64,000 bases of DNA from JAJCYX01 sp965243825 (GCA_965243825.1 CBDEVT010000001.1:744001-808000); one strand, 5' to 3'; shown: positions 47,419-58,284, counted from the first letter of the stretch. Numbers and translations are program-made. Notes: generated from the letters alone by a model not told the origin.

Positions 47419-49143
47419 TCAGTCCCGTGAAACGAGGTAGACCTGGTCAAGCCTGCGACCCTGGTAAAGACTGGGGCCACCGGGTCTCAGACCCACAACG
47501 TTATTCCAGACTGGTGTGCGGCGCGAACTCCATTGAAACCAGACCTTGGCGTCCATCTCCCAGATAACTTGTTCGATTTCGCTTAGAAGTTCCCGTCGCT
47601 TATCGAGATCTAGTTGACGGCTTTGCTCTTCAATCAAGGCATCAAGTGCGGGATCGCAAAGTCCAGGGTAATTCTCTGCGCCATCACAACCATAGTGGGA
47701 ATAAAGAACGGAGTCAGGGTCATCGAGAGCAAACGAGTGACTGTGTGCGATCATCTCGAACCTGCCATTCGTGATCCTATCCTGGTAATCAACAGACTCC
47801 AGCGGCACTACTTTCGCGTCAATGCCCACCTCTGCCAACTGCCCTGCTGCAAACTCTGCTAGAAGCTGGAAGAACGTATTGGACCGCGTGTTGATCGTCG
47901 TTGAAAAGCCATTCGGGAATCCCGCTTCAGCAAGCAGATCCCTGGCCAGTCTGCGGTTCGCTTCTGGATCTCCGTGCCCGGGAAGTTCGCCAAGCAACGA
48001 ATCCGGATACGCGAACTCTCCTCCAGGCGGCAGTATCGCCCCTGCGAACCCGGGGCCAAGCACAAGCTCAGCGTCGTCTCGCGAAATCGCCAGATTCACA
48101 GCACGGCGCACACGTGCGTCATCGAATGGCGTCTGGGCCAGGTTCATTTGCACCGTGTTTCCGCCGGCCGATGGGGTTCTGAACACGGTTATCTGGCCTT
48201 CGAAATCCTCTTCAAGGCCCCTGGCTTCCTGCTCCGTGATGAGCGCAATCGCATCCACTTCGTGTGACCGTAAAGCCGCGATGCGAACAGCTGATGTAGG
48301 GATCACCAGAAAATCGATCTGATCCAGATATGGCAGCCCGCCTTCGTAGTAGTCCTCGTTACGAATCAGAGAGTAGCTAGAACCACGGACCGTATCGCCT
48401 GCCTGAAACGGGCCGGTACCGACTACCGATTCGAACGCGGTCATAGAAGGAGGATCAAGCACAGAGGTGGCGGACCGTGGATAGATAGAGACGTAGACGC
48501 TGGCAAGGTTTGGCAGGAATGACGCTGCGACGAAATCTGTCTGCACGACAAGTTGACTACCCTCCGCCCGTATCTGCTGAGGATCACTGACATAACGCCC
48601 GATTGCACTTGCTCGTCCAGGCGCGATTCCGGCCGGCGGATCGATGGCCCGACGCAGGCTGAAAACCGCATCATCCACTGTGAACGCTGTCCCATCATGC
48701 CAGACAACATCATCACGAATATCGAATGTCCACGTCCTCCCATCGTCACTGGCTCGCCATTCGGTGGCCAGGTCAGGCTCGATTACGCCGTGATTCTGAG
48801 CCGATGCTCGTATCAACTGCGAAAGCATGGGATTGCACGGGTGCACCGCCTGGTAGCTGAGGGCACGGGCCGAGTGAAGGTCACAGCTAGCAGGGTCAGT
48901 TGCCTGCGCTATTCGGAGAGTTCCACCACGACGACTATCTGGTGGGTCAATTTCGTTAGTAGCTGTCGCGGGTGCGATGACAGAGGTTGAAGAAGGGGCT
49001 TTGGTCGCAACTTCGCCGGCACTGGTAGATGTGCACGCGCTGAAAATCAATATGGCTATCAGAAAGGTCGTTGCAGGGAACGTTTTACGACCATACGAAA
49101 CCCATGGCCACGTGTGAAAAAACACAGGTTGCACCGCTAGCAA
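47419..49143 (-). CDS. ABC transporter substrate-binding lipoprotein (family 5)
   Basis: 574 residues. Signal region ending in an IFSAC lipobox (Cys37), Ser/Thr linker, then the family 5 fold: GGTLRIAQATDPASCDLHSAR, LATEWRASDDGRTWTFDIRDDVVWHDGTAFTVDDAVFSLRRAID, GTGPF, LRSHEVDAIA, DDARVRRAVNLAISRD, HYGCDGAENYPGLCDPALDALIEEQ. Binds oligopeptides or similar ligands outside the membrane. The start is TTG at 49143 or a nearby GTG. Leads the three-gene SBP-permease-permease unit. Confidence 0.9.
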   Translation of the reverse strand: MLAVQPVFFHTWPWVSYGRKTFPATTFLIAILIFSACTSTSAGEVATKAPSSTSVIAPATATNEIDPPDSRRGGTLRIAQATDPASCDLHSARALSYQAVHPCNPMLSQLIRASAQNHGVIEPDLATEWRASDDGRTWTFDIRDDVVWHDGTAFTVDDAVFSLRRAIDPPAGIAPGRASAIGRYVSDPQQIRAEGSQLVVQTDFVAASFLPNLASVYVSIYPRSATSVLDPPSMTAFESVVGTGPFQAGDTVRGSSYSLIRNEDYYEGGLPYLDQIDFLVIPTSAVRIAALRSHEVDAIALITEQEARGLEEDFEGQITVFRTPSAGGNTVQMNLAQTPFDDARVRRAVNLAISRDDAELVLGPGFAGAILPPGGEFAYPDSLLGELPGHGDPEANRRLARDLLAEAGFPNGFSTTINTRSNTFFQLLAEFAAGQLAEVGIDAKVVPLESVDYQDRITNGRFEMIAHSHSFALDDPDSVLYSHYGCDGAENYPGLCDPALDALIEEQSRQLDLDKRRELLSEIEQVIWEMDAKVWFQWSSRRTPVWNNVVGLRPGGPSLYQGRRLDQVYLVSRD

Positions 49144-49188
49144 AGATCGGAGCCAACAAGGAAGTGAACGATATCAAGCGCAGGAACG

Positions 49189-49953
49189 TCAGCTACGTCT
49201 TTCCGACTCGCCCCATCTGTGCTCGTGCTCGCCAATCTGAGAGAGGAGGTGCTGGCCGTAGTCGTCGCCCTGGACCGGAGGGGTGGTCATGATAACAGCG
49301 TCCTCGTTGTTATCAGCGTAGTAACGTTTCCTCACTCCCACATCTCGGAAGCCGTACTTCCCGTATAGCGCTCTCGCCGCCTTATTCGAGCCGCGGACCT
49401 CAAGCGTTACCACGCGTGCCCCTCGCCCGATCGCTGCTTCCATCGCAGCAATCAAAAGAAGCTCGCCAATGCCTTTACGCCTGTCTGCCGGACGATTGCC
49501 AATTATCACTACGTGCGCTTCATCCATCACGAACCAGAGACCAACAAGACCAGCGATGTACTCTGGCGGCATCTCGTTGCGCTGACTACCGATCGTCTGG
49601 TAAAGGGCTTTGCCAGGAAGCGAGACGATCGATTTCAGCGTGCCGAACAGACCTTTCGCCTCACCATTTTCCCGCAGAGCGTGCGGGCCCAAAGCTATCT
49701 CTTCGTCTGTCCACTCTCTTGTGGCGACCAGGTAAAGAGTGTTCGACTTGTCGATCTCTCGGGCAAAGCGAGTAGGCGGGAACAGGCTCGGGAAAGCAAG
49801 TCGCTCCACCTCTTCCATGTCAGGTGCATCTTCTAGAGTCGCCACTCGAACTCGGTGGATGTTCCGTGTTACCGAAATGGCGTCAGGCCCTGCTACGCCA
49901 TCCACCTGGTCAGCAGGTGTTCTGCGGAACTCTATGGACTCTGCCTGCTCCAA
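49189..49953 (-). CDS. GNAT N-acetyltransferase (RimI-like) with a large insertion
   Basis: 254 residues. N-terminal ~30 residues precede the GNAT fold: HRVRVATLEDAPDMEEVERLAFPSLFPPTRFAREI, then after a ~60-residue insertion (ENGEAKGLFGTLKSIVSLPGKALYQTIGSQRNEMPPEY) the core AGLVGLWFVMDEAHVVIIGNRPADRRKGIGELLLIAAMEAAI (acetyl-CoA site RRKGIG) and LEVRGSNKAARALYGKYGFRDVGVRKRYYADNNEDAVIM, the RimI-type ending. RimI acetylates ribosomal protein S18; typical proteins are ~150 residues. The start is uncertain (TTG at 49953). Confidence 0.8.
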   Translation of the reverse strand: MEQAESIEFRRTPADQVDGVAGPDAISVTRNIHRVRVATLEDAPDMEEVERLAFPSLFPPTRFAREIDKSNTLYLVATREWTDEEIALGPHALRENGEAKGLFGTLKSIVSLPGKALYQTIGSQRNEMPPEYIAGLVGLWFVMDEAHVVIIGNRPADRRKGIGELLLIAAMEAAIGRGARVVTLEVRGSNKAARALYGKYGFRDVGVRKRYYADNNEDAVIMTTPPVQGDDYGQHLLSQIGEHEHRWGESERRS

Positions 49954-50229
49954 GGCTCCCCCTGCGTTGCCATGTGTGTTTCGCCATTCAAAAGATGCGA
50001 TGCGAACTGCCAGCAGTCAGTCAATTTTACCAGTATGGCCTGATTCCTACGTTTGGACGCCGTTAGATTCTCCCCTTCCTCTTTGCGAAAACGTGCTACG
50101 CGTCTACGAGCACAAACGGCGACATGCAGGGATATACTGGCTTGCCGAACGCAGTCTGGGCCCGACTCGAAAGCGCCAGGAGCTTGATGGGTTCAAGTAG
50201 ATGCGTTCCTCCCCAGTTATCAATGTGAT

Positions 50230-52176
50230 TTGCGGGCACAACTGCCCGTCGATAGCAGGTGCGCCACGGTAGTCAGTCAACAGATCTCTTCTCCATCCGT
50301 CAGGTCTTCCAGCGGCGGAGATTCTGCGCAAAAAAAGCGCACAACGGTTGTTCGTATCACGATCATGGCTTTCAGCTATCGCTGGCGCATGGCGTTCGCG
50401 ATTGTCACGACGATCATCGCTGCCGTGTTCATGCTGACGATCCCACAACTGCTGGGTGATGCCATCAACAACGCCGAGGAATTCCTGCGTGACCCGGATG
50501 CGAATAGATCAGACGTCGAACGTCAGCTGCTGATCACGGGTCTTCTGCTATTCGGTGCGAGCGTAGCCCGCGGCGCATTCACCATGGCTCACAACTACAT
50601 GGGTGAGTCGATAGGCCAGCACATCGGCTACGAGCTTCGAATGGCGTTCTACCGCAAGATGCAGCGGATGAGCTACAGCTACCACAACCATGTTCATACC
50701 GGCGACCTGATGACCCGCGGCATGCTGGATATCGAAGGCGTGAGGCTGTTCGTCAACACGGCGCTATTGAGAACACTGCTTCTGATCATTCTTATCGGTG
50801 GCGGCACGTTGCTGATGCTACGTACCGATGTGACGCTCGGTCTCATTAGTCTCAGCTTCGTTCCGTTCGTCGCGTGGCGAGCAATCGCCGCCCGACTGAA
50901 ACTGCGAACTGGCTGGCGAAGCCTGCAAGAGCGGCTCTCACTACTCACCCGCGTTATGGACGAAAACCTCGCGGGAATTCGGGTGGTTCGCGCATTCGCA
51001 GGTCAGGACTATGAGATGCGCAAGTTCAACCGTGTCTCGGACCAGGCTCAGTCCCTCGCAAACGAACTGATCGGGATTCGTGTCCGAAACACAACGTTCA
51101 TGACGTTCGCTTTTTTCTCAGCAGTTGTGGCTGTTCTCTGGGTCGGTGGCCTGAAGGTGATCGACGGAGAGATGACAACCGGCACGCTCACCCAGTTCCT
51201 TGCGTTCATGTTCATCCTCCAGATGCCCGTCCGCCAGCTTGGAATGATGGTCAACGGCTTCGCAAGAACTCAGACTTCAGGCACACGACTGTTCGAGATT
51301 CTGGACCTGGATCCTGAAATCAAGGACAAGCCTGAGGCGAAACCGCTTGAGGTCAAGCAAGGAATTCTCCGGTTCGAACACGTCGATTTTGCATTCATGG
51401 ACGAGTTCGGAGATGAGCAGATTCTGCGCGACATCAGCTTTGAGGCAAGACCGGGCCACACTGTCGGAATCGTCGGTCCACCGGGAAGTGGAAAGTCGAC
51501 GCTCGCCCACCTGGTACCGCGTTTCTACGATGTGACAGGCGGCCGTATAACGATCGATGGACAGGACATCCGTAACGTCCAGCTGGAGTCCCTGCGGCAC
51601 GTAGTCGGTGTCGTGCAACAGGACACCTTCATGTTCACCTCGTCTATCGAGAACAACGTCGCATACGGTGATCCCTGGGCTGAGGTGGAGACGATTCACA
51701 GGGCCACGACAGAAGCCCAGCTTCATGACTGGGTGAAGCGTCTGCCGCGTGAGTATCAAACGCTTGTTGGGGAACGTGGAGTATCGCTCTCAGGCGGCCA
51801 GCGTCAGAGGCTTTCCATCGCACGCAGCCTGATGCTGCATCCGAAATTCATCATCTTTGACGACTCGACAGCCGCCATTGATGCCGCCACTGAGCAACGC
51901 ATTCGAGCAGCACTTCGAGAGGTCACTAAAGAACGAGCGGTGATCATCATTTCGCACCGCCTCAGTTCGTTGATGCACGCCAACGAGATTCTCTTCCTTG
52001 ACCAGGGTCAGATCCTGGAAAGAGGCTCTCACGAGGAGTTGATCGCCCAGGGTGGGCACTACCACGATCTGTACGAACTCCAGATCAGACCGGGTGATGA
52101 CGCAGTCGAACACCTGGGAGATTCTGGGCGACCGGGTGAGCAAGTTGAGGAGGCCGAAGATGGCGACAAGAGCTAA
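50230..52176 (+). CDS. ABC exporter half-transporter A (degenerate ATP site)
   Basis: ~648 residues: N-terminal six-helix membrane domain (YRWRMAFAIVTTIIAAVFML onward) and C-terminal ATPase. Walker A GPPGSGKST, Q-loop VVQQDTF, signature LSGGQ, Walker B FIIFDDSTA, H-loop ISHRL. The catalytic Glu after Walker B is Asp, as in the degenerate half of heterodimeric exporters. The TTG start is uncertain, since the first ~30 residues look poorly conserved. The end overlaps the start of the second half-transporter by 17 nt, pointing to a fixed 1:1 pair. Substrate unknown (drug or lipid). Confidence 0.9.
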   Translation: MRAQLPVDSRCATVVSQQISSPSVRSSSGGDSAQKKRTTVVRITIMAFSYRWRMAFAIVTTIIAAVFMLTIPQLLGDAINNAEEFLRDPDANRSDVERQLLITGLLLFGASVARGAFTMAHNYMGESIGQHIGYELRMAFYRKMQRMSYSYHNHVHTGDLMTRGMLDIEGVRLFVNTALLRTLLLIILIGGGTLLMLRTDVTLGLISLSFVPFVAWRAIAARLKLRTGWRSLQERLSLLTRVMDENLAGIRVVRAFAGQDYEMRKFNRVSDQAQSLANELIGIRVRNTTFMTFAFFSAVVAVLWVGGLKVIDGEMTTGTLTQFLAFMFILQMPVRQLGMMVNGFARTQTSGTRLFEILDLDPEIKDKPEAKPLEVKQGILRFEHVDFAFMDEFGDEQILRDISFEARPGHTVGIVGPPGSGKSTLAHLVPRFYDVTGGRITIDGQDIRNVQLESLRHVVGVVQQDTFMFTSSIENNVAYGDPWAEVETIHRATTEAQLHDWVKRLPREYQTLVGERGVSLSGGQRQRLSIARSLMLHPKFIIFDDSTAAIDAATEQRIRAALREVTKERAVIIISHRLSSLMHANEILFLDQGQILERGSHEELIAQGGHYHDLYELQIRPGDDAVEHLGDSGRPGEQVEEAEDGDKS

Positions 52177-54064
52177 CCCAGTTGGCTCTGGCCTCCACGG
52201 CCAGGAACGACCACCTCACGCGGTCGTTGGCTCACAGGTTGAACGTGACGAAGAGATGTTCGGCAAGGCATTTAACGGCCACGTCGTTAAACGCTTCGCC
52301 GGCTTTCTAAAGCCGTATCGCACGTTGCTCATCGTGGCAGTTCTTGCTGTGCTTGGTTTCACAGCTACCCAGCTCGCCATCCCGATCATCATTCAGAACG
52401 CGTTCGACAACGCACTCGACTTCGAGAGTTTCGACCGAGATTTGCTGGTCCAGCTTTCGATTGTGCTCGGCGCAGTTGTAGCACTGAACTACCTGTTCAA
52501 CTTCATGCAAGAGATCATCGTTGGTCGTGTTGCTGAGCGCGTTTTGTTCGACCTGCGTCGAGCGATGTATCGACACCTACAACGAGTATCCCTTTCGTTC
52601 ATGGACCGCACCGAGGTCGGCAGGCTCATGTCCCGACTTCAGGGTGATGTCGCCGCACTCCAGGAGTTCCTTGAAACCTCGGTATTTGCCATCGGTGACT
52701 TCGTCCTCATCACCGGTATCACCATCGTGTTGATTGCGTACGACTGGCGCCTTGGTCTGCTGACGCTGACGGTGGTTCCGGCGTTGCTGCTGATCCGCAT
52801 AATCTGGTTACCAAGAGCCCGAAAGGCGTTCCTGGGTGCCCGCGAGAGCAGTTCCCGATTGAACGGAGCACTCGCTGAAGGCATCAACGGCGTACGAACC
52901 GTGCAGGGTATGAGCCGTGAAGAAGTTAACGCCGTCCTGTTCGAGGAAAAAGTTGACGTCAATCTGAAGGCCCAGCTCAAAGGCACACGCTACGGCCAGA
53001 TCATGATCCCGACCATCGACACGCTGACCGGCATCGCAATGGCGATCATCATCGTGGTTGGTGGAACTTTCGTGCTGGACCAGAGCCTTGAAGTGGGTGT
53101 CATGGTTCTATTCATCCTGAATGTTCAGCGGTTCTTCGATCCGATTAGAGCCCTGACTATGCAGTACTCGATCATGCAGCGTGCCATGGCATCCGGCCAG
53201 CGCATCTTCGAAGTGCTTGATGTACCGGTTGATGTAAAAGACAAGCCTGACGCTGTGGCCTTGAAAGACATCGACGGCTCCGTCGAATTTAAGAACGTGA
53301 CCTTCGGCTACAACCGGGATCAGCCGGTACTGCAGGACGTGGGCTTCAAGGTGAACCCTGGCGAGACAGTTGCAATTGTCGGCCCGACCGGTTCGGGCAA
53401 GTCCACCACGATGTCGCTGACTCACCGCTTCTACGATGTGTGGGACGGGAGCGTGCTCGTCGGCGGTCACGATGTTAGAGACGTGACGCAGGAATCGCTC
53501 GGCCACAACATCGCAATGGTGTTGCAGGAGCCTTACCTGTTCTCGGGCACGATCCTGGAAAACATCAGATACCGCCGGGAAGATGCCAGACGGGAAGAGG
53601 TGGTCGAGGCTGCGCGAGCTGTGGGTGCGCATGAGTTCATCATGAAGCTGCCAGACGGCTACGACACCGATCTCGAACAGCGCGGTGGCAACCTGTCACT
53701 TGGACAGAGACAGCTGATCAGCTTCGCGCGCGCCATTGTCGCCGACGCTAAGATCCTTGTTCTGGATGAAGCGACTGCGAACATCGACAGCTACACCGAG
53801 ATGCTGATCCAGCAGGCGCTTGCACGTCTGCTGCAAGACCGAACAGGCATGGTGATCGCGCACAGGCTGGCGACCATTCGAGGCGCCGACAGGATCGTTG
53901 TTCTCCAGGACGGCAAGATCATCGAGGAAGGCAACCACGATCAACTAATGGAGCTCGGCGGCCTTTACTCACGCCTCTACTCAATGAACTACGCATCGTT
54001 CGACGACATTCCGGATGAGTTGATCCAGGCTGCTGTCCAGACAGACGAAGACAGCACGACTTAA
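52160..54064 (+). CDS. ABC exporter half-transporter B
   Basis: 634 residues from ATG at 52160, chosen because GAGGAGG lies 6 nt upstream; the frame is open earlier inside its partner. Membrane domain then ATPase with Walker A GPTGSGKST, Q-loop MVLQEPYLFSG, Walker B KILVLDEATANID (canonical Glu), H-loop IAHRLAT. Its signature is LSLGQ, not LSGGQ. This complements the partner: A's degenerate Walker B pairs with B's degenerate signature, so one site is active and one is not, as in TM287/288 or BmrCD. Confidence 0.92.
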   Translation: MATRANPVGSGLHGQERPPHAVVGSQVERDEEMFGKAFNGHVVKRFAGFLKPYRTLLIVAVLAVLGFTATQLAIPIIIQNAFDNALDFESFDRDLLVQLSIVLGAVVALNYLFNFMQEIIVGRVAERVLFDLRRAMYRHLQRVSLSFMDRTEVGRLMSRLQGDVAALQEFLETSVFAIGDFVLITGITIVLIAYDWRLGLLTLTVVPALLLIRIIWLPRARKAFLGARESSSRLNGALAEGINGVRTVQGMSREEVNAVLFEEKVDVNLKAQLKGTRYGQIMIPTIDTLTGIAMAIIIVVGGTFVLDQSLEVGVMVLFILNVQRFFDPIRALTMQYSIMQRAMASGQRIFEVLDVPVDVKDKPDAVALKDIDGSVEFKNVTFGYNRDQPVLQDVGFKVNPGETVAIVGPTGSGKSTTMSLTHRFYDVWDGSVLVGGHDVRDVTQESLGHNIAMVLQEPYLFSGTILENIRYRREDARREEVVEAARAVGAHEFIMKLPDGYDTDLEQRGGNLSLGQRQLISFARAIVADAKILVLDEATANIDSYTEMLIQQALARLLQDRTGMVIAHRLATIRGADRIVVLQDGKIIEEGNHDQLMELGGLYSRLYSMNYASFDDIPDELIQAAVQTDEDSTT

Positions 54065-54079
54065 TTAGTCTTTCGCCAC

Positions 54080-55207
<1,128 letters not shown>

Positions 55208-55211
55208 CTAA

Positions 55212-55889
55212 TCAGTCTCCGGATGAAAACGCAGCACGCGTGGCGGCCTGGGCTCGAAACACTTCACGCATGAGCGATTGCGAGTCGTCTGCGGCACCAG
55301 GGTTACGCCTTACTGCACCATCAACCTGCTCCCTGGCCTCAGCAGGTCGATATCCAAGAGCAACAAGCGCATCAACAACCTCAGATTGAACGCTGGGTGC
55401 AGGTGCAGGAGGTGATCCGTTTGCTCCGGCGGTTGCAGAAACACGTTCGTCCCGCAGTAACGCCGTGGCGGCAACTTTGCCCTGCAACGTCGCAATGATT
55501 TTCTGCGCTGCACGTGCTCCAATGCCAGGCAGCTGGTTCAGCAGCCCTGTGTCACCGTTTTCGATCGCTGCAGCGATCGTCGACACCGGGAATACCAGTG
55601 CGGCGGCCGCCTTTGCAGGGCCGATCCCTTCAACCTGAATCAACTGTTCGAAGAACTGTCGTTCACTCTCATGGAGGAAGCCGACTAGCTGCGGCTTTGG
55701 TTGGCGTTCGGTGACGTGGTAGTAAAGCTCGAACTCTATCTCAGCACCGACCCGCACACCGCGGCCCGTCAGTGAGTCATACACGAACACCGGCAACTGC
55801 ACTTCATAGCCGATTCCGCCCGTCAAAACGACAGCGCGAGCTGGCTCTCTCTCAAGTCTGTGAACAGTTCCTTTGATGTATGAAATCAA
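55212..55889 (-). CDS. ruvA: Holliday junction-binding protein RuvA
   Basis: Tetrameric junction-binding partner of RuvB. 225 residues. OB-fold N-domain (MISYIKGTVHRLEREPARAVVLTGGIGYEVQLP), tandem helix-hairpin-helix domain (QLIQVEGIGPAKAAAALVF, LLNQLPGIGARAAQKIIATL) and, after a Pro/Ala linker, the RuvB-binding C-domain (VVDALVALGYRPAEAREQVD). The start is TTG. It lies between ruvC and ruvB, with ruvB starting 4 nt after its stop. Confidence 0.95.
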   Translation of the reverse strand: MISYIKGTVHRLEREPARAVVLTGGIGYEVQLPVFVYDSLTGRGVRVGAEIEFELYYHVTERQPKPQLVGFLHESERQFFEQLIQVEGIGPAKAAAALVFPVSTIAAAIENGDTGLLNQLPGIGARAAQKIIATLQGKVAATALLRDERVSATAGANGSPPAPAPSVQSEVVDALVALGYRPAEAREQVDGAVRRNPGAADDSQSLMREVFRAQAATRAAFSSGD

Positions 55890-55935
55890 CTGCGGTCAGT
55901 CCATCTTTCTAGCGAAACGCATTGACGTTTAGCGA

Positions 55936-56442
55936 CTATCGACTGGCTGCGATCGCTGCTACGGCGGGGCTGGAAGTGATTATGGCGTGACACAGCGCAA
56001 TAGCAAACGCGTCAGCAACATGCTCGTTCTTCGTTACAGTATCGTCCCGCAGGTGGGAGGCAACGGCACGCATCACCTGGTCTTTCGGTGCATGTCCTGC
56101 ACCGGTCACAACCGACTTCGCACGATTCGGCTGGTAGTCGAAGACTGGGATTCCTGCCGCCCCGGCTGCCATCACGACAACTCCACGCGCATGCCCCATC
56201 ATGATCGCAGTCTTGGCGAATTTCGGGTGCGAATGGAGATCTTCGATCGCCATCGCGTCGGGCTTGAGTTCGGCGATCACCTCTTCAACGGCCTGGAATA
56301 TCGTGTGTAAACGCTCTTCCAGCGGCGTCTTTGACAGCGTTCGTACAACGCCGCCCTCGACGACAAGCGGTCGAGGATGAGCGGTATCGATCACGCCATA
56401 GCCGGTGTTCACAAGACCGGGGTCGACACCGAGTATTCGCAT
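55936..56442 (-). CDS. ruvC: Crossover junction endonuclease RuvC
   Basis: Resolves Holliday junctions. 168 residues. Catalytic acids: Asp7 (ILGVDPGLVNTGYG), Glu67-type (AIEDLHSHPKFAKTAIMMGHARGV) and the C-terminal pair in KNEHVADAFAIALCHA. ATG with GGGAG 5 nt upstream. First gene of the ruvCAB unit, divergent from the acyl-CoA dehydrogenase gene. Confidence 0.95.
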   Translation of the reverse strand: MRILGVDPGLVNTGYGVIDTAHPRPLVVEGGVVRTLSKTPLEERLHTIFQAVEEVIAELKPDAMAIEDLHSHPKFAKTAIMMGHARGVVVMAAGAAGIPVFDYQPNRAKSVVTGAGHAPKDQVMRAVASHLRDDTVTKNEHVADAFAIALCHAIITSSPAVAAIAASR

Positions 56443-56662
56443 GAGGCTCCCGTCTGGTGGTTTCTCAATGATCGTCCCTGCCTTCGCATGGTCGATTCTA
56501 GCCTTACCCTATCGCGCCTCCAAGCCAGCTGTCGGCGCAACAGGACTGCCACTATCCGACCGATTCCGAATGGAGCCGCCGGTCGTTTGCCAGTACGGCT
56601 CGGGGTCTCTAAATTGGCTTGGCACGCCTAAAGCCAAATCCACCTCTCCAGGAGATTTTTCA

Positions 56663-57814
56663 GTGAAGCCACTCTACTCCGAGCAACAGGAGATGCTTGC
56701 CTCGACGGTCCGTGAGTTCGCAGAGAAAGAGCTTGCGCCGCGGGCCGCTGAAGTGGACGAGAAAGAACAGTTCCCCTGGGAGCAATTCAAAGGGCTCTCA
56801 GAGCTCGGCCTCACTGGTCTGACCGTGGACGAAGCGCACGGAGGTTCGGGCGGCGACTACCGCGACATGATGTCGGTGCTTGAAGAGGTGGGCGCAGCTT
56901 GCGGCTCAACAAGCACGGTGCTGATCACGCACGTGTCACTCGGTTCACAGACCATCAACCAGTTCGGCTCTATCGAGCAAAAAGACCGCTGGTTACCTTC
57001 GCTGGCATCAGGCGAGAAAGTCGCCGCGTTTGCGCTGACCGAGCCACAAACAGGCTCGGACGCGCTCGGCCTCTCGACGACCATTAAAGAGGACGGCGAT
57101 CACTACGTACTCAACGGCACGAAACTGTTCTGCACAAACGGCGGTGTCGCAGATGTGTTCACCGTCTTCGTGAACGGTGATCGCTCAGCCGGGTACAGGG
57201 GGATCTCGGCCATTGTCGTCGGGAAAGGCACCGAGGGATTCACCGTCAACGCGCAGCACGGGAAGATGGGCATGCGCGGGTGTGAGACGGCTGAACTCGT
57301 CTTCGAAAACTGCCGCGTTCCGAAGGCGAACCTGCTCGGCAACGAGGGAGACGGCTACCGAATCGCTCTCAAGATCCTCGACTCTTCACGCATCATGATC
57401 GCAGCGCAGTGTCTCGGGCTCGCTAAAGGTGCTCTTGATGCCGCGGTTGACTTTGCGCGGCAGCGCAAGGCGTTTGGCTCCGTAATCGGCAAACGACAGG
57501 CGATCCAGTTCATGCTGGCCGACATGGCGACAGAACTAGACGCTGCTCGACTACTTACCTTCCGTGCCGCAAGTCTCTACGACGCCGGTATGCCACACAG
57601 CAAAGAGGCCGCCATGGCCAAGGTCTATGCGTCCGAAGCGGCGGGCCGCATCGCCAGCAAAGCGCTTCAGATCCACGGCGGAGTCGGCTACTTCAGGCCC
57701 AGCGCTGTTGAGCGCATCTACCGTGATCAGCGTGTCACCGAGATCTACGAAGGCACGTCAGAGATCCAACGACTTGTGATCAGCCGAGACCTGCTGGGAG
57801 AGTTGACGGACTAG
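56663..57814 (+). CDS. Acyl-CoA dehydrogenase
   Basis: FAD enzyme of fatty- or amino-acid oxidation. 383 residues from GTG at 56663, with AGGAG 8 nt upstream; the frame stays open upstream over the ruvC start but family homology begins here (MKPLYSEQQEMLASTVREFAEKELAPRA). Signatures: FALTEPQTGSDA (flavin), GTKLFCTNGG, the helix LGLAKGALDAAVDFARQRKAFG, and the catalytic Glu363 in IYEGTSEIQRL. Short-chain/butyryl type by length and motif. A VOC gene follows by 10 nt, suggesting a two-gene unit. Electron-transferring flavoprotein genes are not in the window. Confidence 0.94.
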   Translation: MKPLYSEQQEMLASTVREFAEKELAPRAAEVDEKEQFPWEQFKGLSELGLTGLTVDEAHGGSGGDYRDMMSVLEEVGAACGSTSTVLITHVSLGSQTINQFGSIEQKDRWLPSLASGEKVAAFALTEPQTGSDALGLSTTIKEDGDHYVLNGTKLFCTNGGVADVFTVFVNGDRSAGYRGISAIVVGKGTEGFTVNAQHGKMGMRGCETAELVFENCRVPKANLLGNEGDGYRIALKILDSSRIMIAAQCLGLAKGALDAAVDFARQRKAFGSVIGKRQAIQFMLADMATELDAARLLTFRAASLYDAGMPHSKEAAMAKVYASEAAGRIASKALQIHGGVGYFRPSAVERIYRDQRVTEIYEGTSEIQRLVISRDLLGELTD

Positions 57815-57823
57815 GAGAACAAC

Positions 57824-58234
57824 ATGGACGCTGACTCCACCGCTCCTGTAATCCAGGTCCACGGCGTAACGCTGGACGTCAATGACCTGGAGCTTGAGAA
57901 GGAATTCTGGAGCGCTGCGCTCGGGTTGGAAATCTACAGCGAAGTCGAAGGCTGGACAGGTTTCCAGATCGCGCCCGGAATCATTCTCGATCTGCAGCGA
58001 GTCCCGGAGAAGAAAACCGGCAAGAACCGCTCCCACCTCGACGTGAGAGTCCGGAATGGCGACGCCGGGATACGCCGCTTGGAAGCACTGGGCGCAGCTA
58101 TCGTCGAACACATCTCACACGGCGAAAACGAGTGGTACGTAATGGCCGACCCGGAGGGCAACGAGTTCTGCGCCGTGACACGTCATTCGCATTTCTCGGT
58201 GCTTGACGCGCCGAAGGTCTCGGTCAATTGCTGA
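57824..58234 (+). CDS. VOC family protein
   Basis: 136 residues: VHGVTLDVNDLELEKEFWSAALGLEIY, GWTGFQIAPGIILDLQRVPE, then HLDVRVRNGDAGIRRLEALGAAIVEHISHGENEWYVMADPEGNEFCAVT. His and Glu at the strand ends fit the metal-binding sites of the family. ATG with GGAG 8 nt upstream, close after the acyl-CoA dehydrogenase. The VOC gene at 40566 is a distant relative. Confidence 0.85.
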   Translation: MDADSTAPVIQVHGVTLDVNDLELEKEFWSAALGLEIYSEVEGWTGFQIAPGIILDLQRVPEKKTGKNRSHLDVRVRNGDAGIRRLEALGAAIVEHISHGENEWYVMADPEGNEFCAVTRHSHFSVLDAPKVSVNC

Positions 58235-58255
58235 TCGCCTGAACTGCGATTCACG

Positions 58256-58284
58256 TTGCACTGAACACGGCTCAGAGGTAGAAT
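58256..58284 (+). promoter_or_regulatory. Promoter of the yceD-rpmF-fabD-nusB unit
   Basis: TTGCAC (58256-58261), 17-nt spacer, TAGAAT (58279-58284). The closest to a consensus sigma-70 promoter seen for a protein operon here; the leader is ~65 nt. Confidence 0.65.
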
